Assembly (NCBI RefSeq): GCF_002019735.1 | Contig: NZ_KV917378.1 | Coordinates: forward strand, 2,506,869-2,570,868 | Direction of reading: 5' to 3' | Length of the DNA stretch: 64,000 nucleotides | Origin: Salipaludibacillus agaradhaerens | GTDB lineage: Bacteria; Bacillota; Bacilli; Bacillales; Salisediminibacteriaceae | In this document: positions 7,840 through 16,321 of the stretch, in pieces | Layout of the letters: every line of letters starts with the position of its first letter | How positions within the stretch are numbered: position 1 is the first letter of the stretch | Position numbers and translations under genes: made by a program | Notes under the pieces: generated by a model | The model's input: the letters and a program-made list of their open reading frames with translations, nothing else | Database searches by the model: none | Told to the model about the DNA's origin: nothing

Positions 7840-8160
7840 TCATATATTTAATTGATCAATGTCATTAAGTCTGCTTTGATACTGTTCCACTACTAACTTT
7901 ATCTCCTCAAAGGATAAGAGATATCTCGTTTCTAAATAGCTTCTTACTAATGTGCAATAAGTAGTGAACACTTCTGCTGATTGACCAGTAAAGGCTCCTT
8001 CACTCTCCATAATCTCAAGAGGCGTAAAAAAGTCATTTAACATGCTTTCCATTTCATCTTGAATTGCTTGGTATGTGGACAGTATTTCTTTAAGTTGGTC
8101 ATCTGATATTTTTATTTTCTCCGGTCCATTTAATTGTGCTATCGCTTTAAATTCTGCCAT
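7840..8160 (-). CDS. WXG100-like small helical protein, first gene of the cassette
   Basis: 106 residues, two predicted long helices with a central FTGQSAEVF where a WXG turn would be (F-x-G in place of W-x-G). The gene starts with GGGGGACTTTTCATG, ten bases before the canonical WXG100 gene, and is downstream of the shared promoter block. Paired unequal WXG100 genes commonly form heterodimers. Assigned to the superfamily by length, helical pattern and position. Confidence 0.7.
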   Translation of the reverse strand: MAEFKAIAQLNGPEKIKISDDQLKEILSTYQAIQDEMESMLNDFFTPLEIMESEGAFTGQSAEVFTTYCTLVRSYLETRYLLSFEEIKLVVEQYQSRLNDIDQLNI

Positions 8161-8206
8161 GAAAAGTCCCCCATAAATAGGTATTTATCTATATAATTTA
8201 CACACA

Positions 8207-8266
8207 AAGTCAATGCCTACTATTATAAGGTAAAAGAAGCAATCTAAGGAACATACGAAAGTCATG
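8207..8266 (-). promoter_or_regulatory. promoter block of the WXG100 operon
   Basis: Minus strand CATGACTTTC, then a TTCTTTTACC spacer, TATAAT (8222-8227) and AGTAGGCATTGACTTT. The last part is identical to the block before A4. Predicted start is about 55 bases before the first gene. Confidence 0.6.
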
Positions 8267-8957
8267 ATTCCATGAAAAAATTGGGTTGATAATAATAAAA
8301 GACGTAGGTCAAAAGTTGTTCAATTCATTACTATTTTATTGGGTAGCTGAAAAAGAACCGCTCTTCATATGAAAACCTTGCAGGGATGTTTCATATTGGC
8401 GTGCTGCTTTGGTTATGTGCCACGTGGGATATCATTAAGACCAGTCTTTCCCCACCCTGACTTACATCATCTGACGTGGGGTCATTCCCGTCAAAATCGG
8501 TTGAGTTTAACACGAAAACGTCTCATTATTGTCTATCCTATTAGCCTTGCACTGTTAATAGGCAAGAATAGGTCTAAAGTCCAATTTCCGCAGTGAGAGG
8601 CAACATAAGGAAATTAGCTGACTGATATATCCAGTCATATAAGACATAGAAATATAAAAAACGGAATATCTTTAATCCGCACCAGCAAAAGGATTTGTGT
8701 TAAAAAGTGGGGATCGCCACTACAGACAAAATCGTCCGGGAAATGATGGGACAAGTTGTATAAAAGACGACTGCGAAGAGACACTAAAGCAGGCATTCAC
8801 GACTATGGTGTGAGACTGGCGAAACATCATCTCAGTCATTTATCGTCTTTTTCCCGTGTAGGTCATGTGGATTAAACGTGGTATTAGGAACGTGTATTTA
8901 TGGTTCCTTCATATGTTTCAAACGTCATCTTTTCCGTTTCCTTCTATATTAATATAC
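8267..8957. other. about 690 bases without a recognisable gene
   Basis: I find no frame with a ribosome binding site or familiar protein. Several short imperfect inverted repeats occur (for example around 8400-8480 with CCACGTGGG and CTGACGTGGGG). It may be decayed sequence between the T7SS cassette and the fru operon. Confidence 0.4.
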
Positions 8958-8998
8958 AAAAAATCTGATGAACCCAATTATGAAGGGTTCATCAGATT
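8958..8998 (-). terminator. intrinsic terminator of the fru operon
   Basis: A perfect 14-bp stem (AATCTGATGAACCC / GGGTTCATCAGATT) with six T following on the minus strand, 40 bases after the aldolase stop. Confidence 0.9.
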
Positions 8999-9039
8999 GT
9001 ATGAGGGGTCAGTGCTATGAAGATTATCGTTGTGCTATG

Positions 9040-9909
9040 TTAGGCAAACAAAGGGGCAACGGTGTTTTCACTGCCAACTATCCGAATTTTTGTTTTCACC
9101 ATTTCTTTGGCCGCTTCTTTGGCTTTTTGCAAGTATGCCCGTGGATCTAGGCTGTCTGGATCGTGGGCAAAATGCTCACGGATCGCTTCGGAATAGATGT
9201 TTTTCAGTTCGGTAGATACGTTCACTTTCGCCATCCCCAACGCCACACAACGGCGAACATCTTCTTCTGGTACAGCTGATCCACCGTGAAGGACAAGGGG
9301 TACGTCCACCATTGTCGCTATTTCTGCAATCCGTTCAAAATCAATTTCCGGTTTGCCTTTGTAGATGCCATGAGCTGTGCCAATTGCTGGTGCCAGCGTC
9401 GGTACACCTGTGGCCTCAACAAATTGCCGACATTCTTCAGGGTCCGCTTTCTCAGCATCTGCTTCGTCCACGATGATGTCATCTTCCACACCGCCCACCT
9501 TGCCAAGTTCTGCTTCCACATTTACGCCTAAAGATGTGGCTAATTCTACTACTCGTTGAGTTCGGGCTACGTTTTCAGCAAATGGGTGCATGGAAGCGTC
9601 GATCATAACCGATGTGTAACCGGCCCGAATAGCGTCCTTAATAATGTCAAAGCCCGTACAATGATCTAAATGCAACCCTGTGGGCACTTGGTAATGTTCG
9701 GCTGCCGCTTTGGCACATTCCACGATATTTTTGGCGCCAAGGGATTGAATCGTGCCAACGGTCGTTTGCAAAATGACAGGGGACTTTAATTCAGCTGCTG
9801 CTTCAAGTACCCAGAAAATACTATCAAATGAATGAACATTAAATGCTACGATGCCATGTTTATTCGCTTTTGCTGTCTTCAGCATCAGTGTTGTAGAGTA
9901 TAAGTCCAT
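9040..9909 (-). CDS. fba: class II fructose/tagatose-bisphosphate aldolase
   Basis: 289 residues, usual length for the zinc-dependent class II aldolase (FbaA/GatY/KbaY) family, which cleaves ketose bisphosphates to dihydroxyacetone phosphate and glyceraldehyde 3-phosphate. Visible: HLDHC at 80-84 (catalytic Asp, first zinc His), GTAHGIYKG and LHGGSAVPEED with the other zinc histidines. The start overlaps the stop of the EIIA gene (TAATG), and it closes an operon of kinase, EIIBC, EIIA and aldolase, so the sugar is imported, phosphorylated twice and cleaved within one unit. Fructose versus tagatose 1,6-bisphosphate preference cannot be fixed from sequence. Confidence 0.9.
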   Translation of the reverse strand: MDLYSTTLMLKTAKANKHGIVAFNVHSFDSIFWVLEAAAELKSPVILQTTVGTIQSLGAKNIVECAKAAAEHYQVPTGLHLDHCTGFDIIKDAIRAGYTSVMIDASMHPFAENVARTQRVVELATSLGVNVEAELGKVGGVEDDIIVDEADAEKADPEECRQFVEATGVPTLAPAIGTAHGIYKGKPEIDFERIAEIATMVDVPLVLHGGSAVPEEDVRRCVALGMAKVNVSTELKNIYSEAIREHFAHDPDSLDPRAYLQKAKEAAKEMVKTKIRIVGSENTVAPLFA

Positions 9910-10367
9910 TATTCCCCATCTCCTTTAATAACTTTGTGGATGAGTGCGGCTATTTCCTTAGTAGATTGCGCCCGTAAAAGCGCTTGTCGCACCTTTTCAT
10001 CCATTAAGGCCCCTGATAGGGCTGATAATGCTTGTAAGTGAGTCGTGCCAGCTTCTGCCTCTGGGATGAGGAGTGAGATAAAAAAGAAAGCTGGTTGACC
10101 ATCAAACGCCTCCCATTCAATTTTCGTTTCCGTGCGAACGACGATGATCGCCGGTTGTGTGATCGCTTCTGACTTTGTATGAGGAATGGCAAATCCCTCT
10201 TGAAAGCCCGTTGTACTTTGGGATTCCCGTTGTTTTAGCCCCGCCGCTACGGGATTTGTATCAGTGGCAATCCCGTTTTGTACAGCTAACTCCGCAATCG
10301 TTTCAAACACACCCTCTTGGCTTGATACAGGTGATTGTATGACAACCTGATGTTCTGTAATCATCAT
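9909..10367 (-). CDS. PTS fructose-type EIIA
   Basis: About 153 residues from ATG-ATG preceded by AAGGGAGAG (10364 is equally possible). A longer frame back to 10439 overlaps the EIIBC gene without a ribosome binding site. The motif GFAIPHTKS contains the phosphoryl-accepting histidine (about residue 63) of the fructose/mannitol EIIA family (PTS EIIA type 2). It receives phosphate from HPr and passes it to the EIIB domain of the neighbour. Cytoplasmic. The separation of EIIA from EIIBC is an alternative to the fused FruA layout of B. subtilis. Confidence 0.88.
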   Translation of the reverse strand: MMITEHQVVIQSPVSSQEGVFETIAELAVQNGIATDTNPVAAGLKQRESQSTTGFQEGFAIPHTKSEAITQPAIIVVRTETKIEWEAFDGQPAFFFISLLIPEAEAGTTHLQALSALSGALMDEKVRQALLRAQSTKEIAALIHKVIKGDGE

Positions 10368-10389
10368 TTTCTCTCCCTTTTCGTGTGCT

Positions 10390-11808
10390 TTATCCTTTAA
10401 TAGGCTCGCTTCCCGCAATTTTTTTACGATAAAGGCCAAATATTAGGCCACCTATGATAGAGCCGGTGAAAATAGCTATGAGCCACTTTATTGCTCCTGT
10501 CACAACAGGTAAAACAAGGAATCCTCCGTGCGGCGCAGGCACTTGTACGCCAAAGTAATATGTCATAATGGCCGCAATGGAAGAGCCGAACATTAAGATT
10601 GGTAAGACGACAATCGGGTTTTTCGCAGCAAAGGGAATCGCCCCTTCGGTGATATGGGTTGAACCTAGAACAAAGTTAACCATGCCCGAGTTCCGTTCTT
10701 CCTTTGTAAAGTACTTTCCGTAAAAGAGAACAGCAAACGCGGTAATAAGAGGTGGTGCAATACACGCGGCTGATACACCTGCCATGAAATAAAGGTTACC
10801 TTGAGATAAGAGCACCGTGCCGGTTACATATGCGGCTTTGTTAACAGGTCCACCCATGTCAAAGGCACACATGGCTCCCACAATTAATCCCAATAAAAGA
10901 GGGCTGGACGTTTGCACAGATGATAAGAAGGTCATCATCCCTTCGTTTAACGCTGCAACGGGAGACATCAGCATATACATCACCCCGCCAATGAGGAAAA
11001 TACCGAGTACAGGGAAGATAAAAATCGTTTTCAGTCCATCTAACGCTTTCGGCAACTTTTTAAAGAGATATTGTAAGAGTACGATTAAATAACCTGCGGC
11101 AAATCCAGCAATGATACCGCCTAAAAATCCAGCGCCTGACTCCACAGCTAGCAAACCACCGATAAACCCAGCCACCATACCAGAACGTTTGCCAATGGCT
11201 TCAGCTATATAAGCTGCCAAAATTGGCACCATGACACTAAAGCTTAAGCCGCCAATTGTGTTAAGAAATCCGGCAAATGCGTTATATGATTCATGGTCTG
11301 GATCGGCTGAATAAATACCAAACAAGAACGAAATAGCAATGAGGACCCCGCCTCCTACAACGAAAGGCAACATATGGGAAACCCCGTTCATCAGCGACTT
11401 ATAAATGGACCGTCCAATATTCCCTTTTCCACCGGTAGATACGTCATCGCTGCTTGCACTTTCGCCGCCATCCTTCGCTTTGTATATAGGGGCTTTTTGG
11501 TCAATTATTTGCTGAATTAAATCTTCGGGATGGCGAAGAGCTTTCGCTACAGGGACATCCACGACCCGCTTCCCATGAAAACGTTCAGCATTGACATCTT
11601 TATCAGCTGCTACAATGACGCCATCGGCTTCTTCAATTTCCGATGCTGTTAAAGCGTTTTCAATTCCAACCTGACCATGTGTTTCTACTTTAATGTCAAC
11701 CTCCACATCCATTTCTTGTGCGGCTTTCTTCAATGCAGCCGCCGCCATAAATGTATGGGCAATACCTGTTGGACAACCTGTTGCAGCGACGATTTTCACT
11801 TTTGCCAT
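10390..11808 (-). CDS. fruA: PTS fructose-type EIIBC permease
   Basis: 472 residues. Residues 1-100 are the EIIB domain, with the phosphocysteine in AATGCPTGIAHTF (Cys12). A charged linker (about 105-130) leads to the EIIC membrane domain (about 130-465) with many hydrophobic segments and the family motifs AIPFAAKNP and PAPHGGF. It transports and phosphorylates fructose or a related ketose. The first 13 bases overlap the 3' end of the kinase gene, and the EIIA gene follows after 22 bases: one operon. Confidence 0.92.
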   Translation of the reverse strand: MAKVKIVAATGCPTGIAHTFMAAAALKKAAQEMDVEVDIKVETHGQVGIENALTASEIEEADGVIVAADKDVNAERFHGKRVVDVPVAKALRHPEDLIQQIIDQKAPIYKAKDGGESASSDDVSTGGKGNIGRSIYKSLMNGVSHMLPFVVGGGVLIAISFLFGIYSADPDHESYNAFAGFLNTIGGLSFSVMVPILAAYIAEAIGKRSGMVAGFIGGLLAVESGAGFLGGIIAGFAAGYLIVLLQYLFKKLPKALDGLKTIFIFPVLGIFLIGGVMYMLMSPVAALNEGMMTFLSSVQTSSPLLLGLIVGAMCAFDMGGPVNKAAYVTGTVLLSQGNLYFMAGVSAACIAPPLITAFAVLFYGKYFTKEERNSGMVNFVLGSTHITEGAIPFAAKNPIVVLPILMFGSSIAAIMTYYFGVQVPAPHGGFLVLPVVTGAIKWLIAIFTGSIIGGLIFGLYRKKIAGSEPIKG

Positions 11809-12728
11809 ATCGAACTCCTCCTTCTTATATGAATCTGTTTAAGTAATTCTGGCACATCATACAAATCACTAAGACCTTTTGAAAAAGCAGTGGAAGCACC
11901 CGTTGCCGTGGCATACATTAAAGATTCTTCTAAGTCCGCGCCACTTTTTTGATATCCGATGAACGTTGCCAGCAAGGCATCTCCAGCACACGCTGTATTA
12001 ATGACTGTGCCTATGGGGGAAGATGCCAGGAGACATGTGCTGTCATTTATGAAAATACTTCCTTCAGCCCCTCTGGAAATAAGCACTTGCTTTGCCCCTT
12101 GTTTAATAAGTTCTGATCCGTAATAAATTAACTCTTCTTCATTAAGGCGATGGGTAATGCCAAAAAAATCTGCCAACTCTTCTTCGTTCGGTTTCAATAA
12201 AAAGGGTTTGTGGCGCAAAATACCTGAAAGTGACTGGATACTTGTATCAAGCACAAAGGCAATACCTTTGTCTTCACAAATTGCTGCCATTTCTTCCAAT
12301 ATGGACTCAGGCACATTCTTTGGTAGGCTTCCTGATACGATCAACGTATCGCCTTGTTGAATCCTCCTGATTTTTTCTAGTAACTGGTGTTGCGCTTCTC
12401 GTGCAATAGTGGGGCCTTGGTTCACGATTTTGTATTCTGTATCAGCATTGATAAAGACATTAATGCGTGTCACCCCGTCTGCATAAACAAAATCAGTCAT
12501 GATCCCCATTTTACGTAATGACTCTTCAATGTAACGTCCCGTAAAACCAGCGATAAAACCCAATGCCACACTGTTAATCCCCTGTTTTTCAAGCATAATG
12601 GACACGTTGACACCTTTCCCATTTGGCTGATAATCTTCGTCCATCGTTCTATTGACCGTTTGAGGTTCCAACCTGTCAAGTTCAACATAGAGATCAATGG
12701 CGGTATTCATCGTACACGTATAAATCAT
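11796..12728 (-). CDS. fruK: PfkB-family sugar-phosphate kinase (1-phosphofructokinase type)
   Basis: 310 residues from the ATG at 12728, where the typical MIYTCTMNTAIDLYV start of 1-phosphofructokinase/tagatose-6-phosphate kinase begins; the frame is open 111 bases further without support. Conserved: NGKGVNVS (substrate loop), GSLPKNVP, LKPNEEEL and CAGDALLA, the C-terminal catalytic motif (usually GAGDS; the first Gly is Cys here). It makes the bisphosphate used by the downstream aldolase. First gene of the operon. Confidence 0.87.
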   Translation of the reverse strand: MIYTCTMNTAIDLYVELDRLEPQTVNRTMDEDYQPNGKGVNVSIMLEKQGINSVALGFIAGFTGRYIEESLRKMGIMTDFVYADGVTRINVFINADTEYKIVNQGPTIAREAQHQLLEKIRRIQQGDTLIVSGSLPKNVPESILEEMAAICEDKGIAFVLDTSIQSLSGILRHKPFLLKPNEEELADFFGITHRLNEEELIYYGSELIKQGAKQVLISRGAEGSIFINDSTCLLASSPIGTVINTACAGDALLATFIGYQKSGADLEESLMYATATGASTAFSKGLSDLYDVPELLKQIHIRRRSSIWQK

Positions 12729-12790
12729 GGCCTCACCAACTTTCTTAATGCCCTTTATTGTTGATGAGTTCATTATGGCATACGCTGTGA

Positions 12791-12804
12791 TGTAAATGTT
12801 TTCA
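12791..12804. promoter_or_regulatory. candidate cre (CcpA) site before the fru operon
   Basis: TGTAAATGTTTTCA differs from the cre consensus TGWAANCGNTNWCA at one position and lies 63 bases before the kinase start, where catabolite control of a PTS operon would be expected. Confidence 0.45.
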
Positions 12805-12859
12805 GTTTGTGAACATGAAAATAATCCCAAGACAAGCACATCCCTTGCTGTATATGAAA

Positions 12860-12891
12860 AAAACCGTCTTCAGCTCTCCTGAGACGGTTTT
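12860..12891 (-). terminator. terminator overlapping the 3' end of the rpiR gene
   Basis: AAAACCGTCT / AGACGGTTTT arms. The last eight codons of the regulator gene are inside the hairpin, and T residues follow on the minus strand. Confidence 0.8.
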
Positions 12892-13676
12892 ACATTTTCG
12901 TTTGTACGGATGACATAGGCATCAAGTAATACTCTGGCAATAACATTTAAGGCTAAGCGTGAACGGACTTCATATTCAGGGATCGCCGATTTGTCACTGC
13001 GGTAACCAAGGAGGGTGATGTCTGACAATCGGTTCAGGGAAGAATGAGCCTTTGTCGTTAATGTAATCGTCGTCACTTGACGAATGGTTAAGTTTTGGCA
13101 GGCTTCGACCAGCTCCCCTGTTTCGCCATTTAAGGAAATGAAAATCGCCAAATCAGTTTGATGGTTCATTTTTCGGGATTTGATACGAATAATATTTGGA
13201 TCATCATGCATTTCACATGTTTTATCAAGCACTTGCAATTTCACCGCCATCTCATGGGCTATCAATTGTGAAAAGCCCCGGGCGAAAATGTAAATCTTTT
13301 TGGCATCGTGCATTTTCTGCACAGCATCTTCAATTTGACCGATGCTTTGTAATTGAATCGTCCGCTGAACTTCTTCCTCATTCTTGTGAAGGGCTTGTTT
13401 AATAGCATGGTCTATCCCACTTAAACTCCCTTCCTTATCAATCATCTGTTTGTCTTGTTCAAGTCTGTACTTAAACGATGTATAACCTTTATAGCCGATT
13501 TTTTTCATCAAACGGACGATCGTCGCAGTCGATACTGCCGCCCGTTCACTTAATGTCACGATCGACATAGTCGCAATGTCATCCAAATGGTCATGAATAT
13601 ACGTCAACAAATACCGTTCTGTTTCACTTAATCGTTCAAACGTCTCGCGGGGAATATTAAACAAAAGCTGTTCCAT
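12870..13676 (-). CDS. MurR/RpiR-family transcription regulator
   Basis: 268 residues: an N-terminal helix-turn-helix (about 1-77; TLSERAAVSTATIVRLMKKI) and a SIS sugar-phosphate isomerase-like domain (about 110-240; ARGFSQLIAHEMAVKL). Members sense phosphosugars and control adjacent sugar genes; here it stands directly upstream of the fru-type operon in the same orientation and probably controls it. The terminator inside its 3' end indicates separate transcription. No operator sequence recognised. Confidence 0.88.
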   Translation of the reverse strand: MEQLLFNIPRETFERLSETERYLLTYIHDHLDDIATMSIVTLSERAAVSTATIVRLMKKIGYKGYTSFKYRLEQDKQMIDKEGSLSGIDHAIKQALHKNEEEVQRTIQLQSIGQIEDAVQKMHDAKKIYIFARGFSQLIAHEMAVKLQVLDKTCEMHDDPNIIRIKSRKMNHQTDLAIFISLNGETGELVEACQNLTIRQVTTITLTTKAHSSLNRLSDITLLGYRSDKSAIPEYEVRSRLALNVIARVLLDAYVIRTNENVKPSQES

Positions 13677-14020
13677 AAGAAATCCCTCTTTTATGGTCTA
13701 TTTGTTATGTATAAAAACTGCTAGTCATCAGGACGTATCCTACTACAGAAAATGCGCGCATAAGACTTTTTTATTATGATCTATTGCCTATTTTACTAGA
13801 TAATCAAGCTCATACCATAAAACTTTTTAACTTAAATGACAGGTGACCAGTTAAAAAGATTTAAGACGAAGGTGAAATATGGTTATATAGCAAGGCGATG
13901 ATGGCGGAACTGCGGGGGTAAATTCACCCGTACTTTTTACTTTACGCCAATGGTTGGTGTGTTCTATTATCATGCTAGCTTCTTTCGCCCCGTTTTTATT
14001 AACCGCCATGAATAAAGAGA

Positions 14021-14049
14021 TTGTTTCCAAATATCATCCATGTTATAAT
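14021..14049 (+). promoter_or_regulatory. sigma-A promoter of vmlR leader
   Basis: TTGTTT (14021-14026), 17 bases, TATAAT (14044-14049). The start would lie near 14056, giving a leader of about 225 bases before vmlR. Confidence 0.8.
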
Positions 14050-14075
14050 GACCGCAACATAACACGAAAGGACTG

Positions 14076-14117
14076 ATGGGTGGACAATGGATAACTAAGC
14101 CTATTTTTAAACGTTGA
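14076..14117 (+). CDS. 13-residue leader peptide of vmlR
   Basis: ATG to TGA encodes MGGQWITKPIFKR, preceded by AAAGGA at short spacing, inside the vmlR leader. ABC-F resistance genes of Firmicutes are commonly controlled by a short leader peptide whose stalled ribosome prevents termination. Assigned by position between promoter, antiterminator and terminator; the peptide itself has no diagnostic motif. Confidence 0.6.
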   Translation: MGGQWITKPIFKR

Positions 14118-14145
14118 ATCGCATTATTTCAACTGATAAAAAGTA

Positions 14146-14254
14146 GGATTAGTCTGCCCATTTTTACATGTAACCTATCTAGCCATTCGCTAAGTAGCTT
14201 ATTAAGTGCGGTAATCAATGACTAATCCTTCCAACATAATTGGGAGGATTTTTT
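14146..14254 (+). promoter_or_regulatory. transcription attenuator of vmlR
   Basis: Terminator: AATCCTTCC (14224-14232) pairs with GGGAGGATT (14242-14250), followed by T. Antiterminator: GGATTAGTC (14146-14154) is a perfect complement of GACTAATCC (14220-14228) and would sequester the 5' arm of the terminator. A ribosome stalled on the leader could choose between them. Mutually exclusive pairing is visible in the sequence; inducibility by ribosome-targeting antibiotics is inferred from vmlR biology. Confidence 0.8.
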
Positions 14255-14283
14255 AGTTCTCCCGGAAAAAGGAGAGGATCTGT

Positions 14284-15924
14284 TTGAAAGAATTATTACA
14301 GCTAAACAATGTCAGCTTCCATGTGAAAGATCACGTCCTGTTCCAAAAGGTCAGTACCCATGTGCAAGAAGGCGATATAATCGGACTCATTGGTAAAAAT
14401 GGGTCTGGGAAATCCACGTTTTTACACATGTTAAATGGTGATGTCTCTCCCACTACAGGGGAGATTAAATCAATAGTAAACGCCCTTAATATCGCGATGG
14501 TTGAGCAAGAAACGGTAGCGTATGTAAGTGGTGACATGACAAAAAAGGAGGTCACCTTATTAGAGAGTTGGCGTGTGCCTAACCGGCCCTATACACAATT
14601 AAGCGGGGGTGAAAAAGTGAAAGCACGTCTTGCAAAAGGGCTGGCATTAGACGCTGATATCCTCATGTTGGATGAACCGACGAATCACCTTGATGACGAC
14701 AGTACCGCCTTTTTAATCAATCAACTTAAGGCGTACCGCGGGACGGTTATCCTCGTCTCGCATGACCGTTATTTTTTGGATGCTGTCGCCACCAAAATAT
14801 GGTCACTGGAAAACGAGAGATTGATTGACCATAAAGGAAACTATACGAGCTACATGAAAGCTAGGAAACAAAAGCGTGAATCCCAGCAACGCCAATACGA
14901 TAACCAACAAAAAATGGTGGCACGTATAGAAGGTCAACTAAAGGAACTCACCTCATGGTCGCAAAAGGCCCATGCACAATCGACGAAAAAGGAAGGCTAT
15001 AAAGAGTATTACCGTTTGAAAGCCAAACGGATGGATGCTCAAGTAAAATCTAAGCAAAAGCGCTTGGAAAAAGAATTAGAAAAAATAAATGCGGCTCCTG
15101 TGGAACAAGACGATGACGTTCATTTTGCCATGACCGCCAATACAAAAGTAGGGAAACGGTTTTTAGAAGTAAAACAGCTGACAAAGTCGTTTGACGACCA
15201 CCCTCTTTTTAAAGAGGCCAGCTTTACGATTCAACACGGAGAAAAGGTCGCTCTTATCGGCCCAAATGGCAGTGGAAAAACAACCTTTTTGAACATACTG
15301 ATGGGTCACGAAACGGCTCAAGGGGATGTGTGGCTCTCACCCTCTGCCACGATCGGTTATTTAACACAAGACGTCTTTGACTTGCCACTGGATCAAACGC
15401 CTTCCCACTTGTTTGCACAAGACACTTATAAAGAGCGGGGCAAGGTTCAAAACTTAATGAAACATCTAGGATTTACTGCCTCCCAGTGGACACAACCTAT
15501 TCGACATATGAGTATGGGAGAGCGGGTGAAGTGTAAACTTATGACGTATATTCTCGAAGAAAAAGAGGTGCTCGTGTTAGATGAACCGACAAATCATCTC
15601 GACCTCCCCTCACGAGAACAGTTGGAAGAGACGTTATCACATTATAACGGTACCCTTCTCATCGTCTCACATGATCGCTACTTTATTGAAAAAACGACCA
15701 ACACGAGACTCGTTTTTTCCCAACAGCGGATTCAAAAGCAGCTTACTGACGACAAGCCCTCCCCTGAGCGTGACACGACAGCCGATAAACGGCTAGCTCT
15801 TGAAACAGAACGGCAGGACGTGTTAGGTAAATTGAGTCTGGCAAATCCCACAAGCCAAGACTACGCCGAGCTTGATCGGAAATTTAACGAATTGACGAGA
15901 CAGTTGAAAGAGTTGGATTCCTAA
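14284..15924 (+). CDS. vmlR: ABC-F ribosome-protection ATPase VmlR
   Basis: 546 residues (B. subtilis VmlR is about the same length), TTG start after GGAGAGG. Two ATP-binding domains: GKNGSGKST, LSGGEKVKARLAKGL and DEPTNHLD in the first; GPNGSGKTT, MSMGERVKCKLM and DEPTNHLD in the second. They are joined by a charged helical linker with SWSQKAHAQSTKKEGYKEY, the antibiotic-resistance arm. No membrane segment, as expected for ABC-F. VmlR binds the ribosome and displaces virginiamycin M, lincomycin or tiamulin. Sequence resemblance to VmlR is high along its length. Preceded by a leader attenuator and followed by a strong terminator. Confidence 0.92.
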   Translation: MKELLQLNNVSFHVKDHVLFQKVSTHVQEGDIIGLIGKNGSGKSTFLHMLNGDVSPTTGEIKSIVNALNIAMVEQETVAYVSGDMTKKEVTLLESWRVPNRPYTQLSGGEKVKARLAKGLALDADILMLDEPTNHLDDDSTAFLINQLKAYRGTVILVSHDRYFLDAVATKIWSLENERLIDHKGNYTSYMKARKQKRESQQRQYDNQQKMVARIEGQLKELTSWSQKAHAQSTKKEGYKEYYRLKAKRMDAQVKSKQKRLEKELEKINAAPVEQDDDVHFAMTANTKVGKRFLEVKQLTKSFDDHPLFKEASFTIQHGEKVALIGPNGSGKTTFLNILMGHETAQGDVWLSPSATIGYLTQDVFDLPLDQTPSHLFAQDTYKERGKVQNLMKHLGFTASQWTQPIRHMSMGERVKCKLMTYILEEKEVLVLDEPTNHLDLPSREQLEETLSHYNGTLLIVSHDRYFIEKTTNTRLVFSQQRIQKQLTDDKPSPERDTTADKRLALETERQDVLGKLSLANPTSQDYAELDRKFNELTRQLKELDS

Positions 15925-15931
15925 TAGTAAT

Positions 15932-15969
15932 AATCCCCCTTTAAGACGGCTTCGTCTTAAAGGGGGATT
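15932..15969 (+). terminator. intrinsic terminator of vmlR
   Basis: A perfect 17-bp stem (AATCCCCCTTTAAGACG and complement) with a four-base loop, 8 bases after the vmlR stop. Confidence 0.93.
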
Positions 15970-16067
15970 TAATGGTTTTGCTTGTTTCACCCTGTACGTG
16001 TAAGTAACAAATAGTCTTGACTATAGGGGGGAGTCGCCCCCCTATTGAATGCTGAAGTGTCGATTGT

Positions 16068-16119
16068 TTTGTAACAGATAACCGTCCGAAAAACTCCCGT
16101 TGATTGATGTTCGTTTTAT
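16068..16119 (-). mobile_element. short (about 52 bp) form of the bcr1-like element
   Basis: Reads ACAGATAACCGTCCG ... GATGTTCGTTTTAT, the two ends of the element in reverse orientation with the centre missing. A GC-rich hairpin (ATAGGGGGG / CCCCCCTAT, 16023-16045) lies just before it. No gene occupies 15970-16321. Confidence 0.65.
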
Positions 16120-16321
16120 CACATGCAAAGAAAGAGTCATCGTTGAGGTGGCCGTCTCACTGATAGAAGAAGGGATTTTTTTGACACCCCATTCCCCTGT
16201 GCTCGCTCTGTCTCATCATTTAAATAAAGAATCATTTTAATGGTATAGCTTACTAGAAAATTAATATAAAAAGATATTAAAGAGTCTTTATATCTCTAAT
16301 TAGTTCTAAAAAATAGCGGGT

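Noticed and set aside
8369-8596. 75-residue frame on the plus strand
   Set aside because: No ribosome binding site, unfamiliar composition, arginine/histidine-rich as in non-coding frames.
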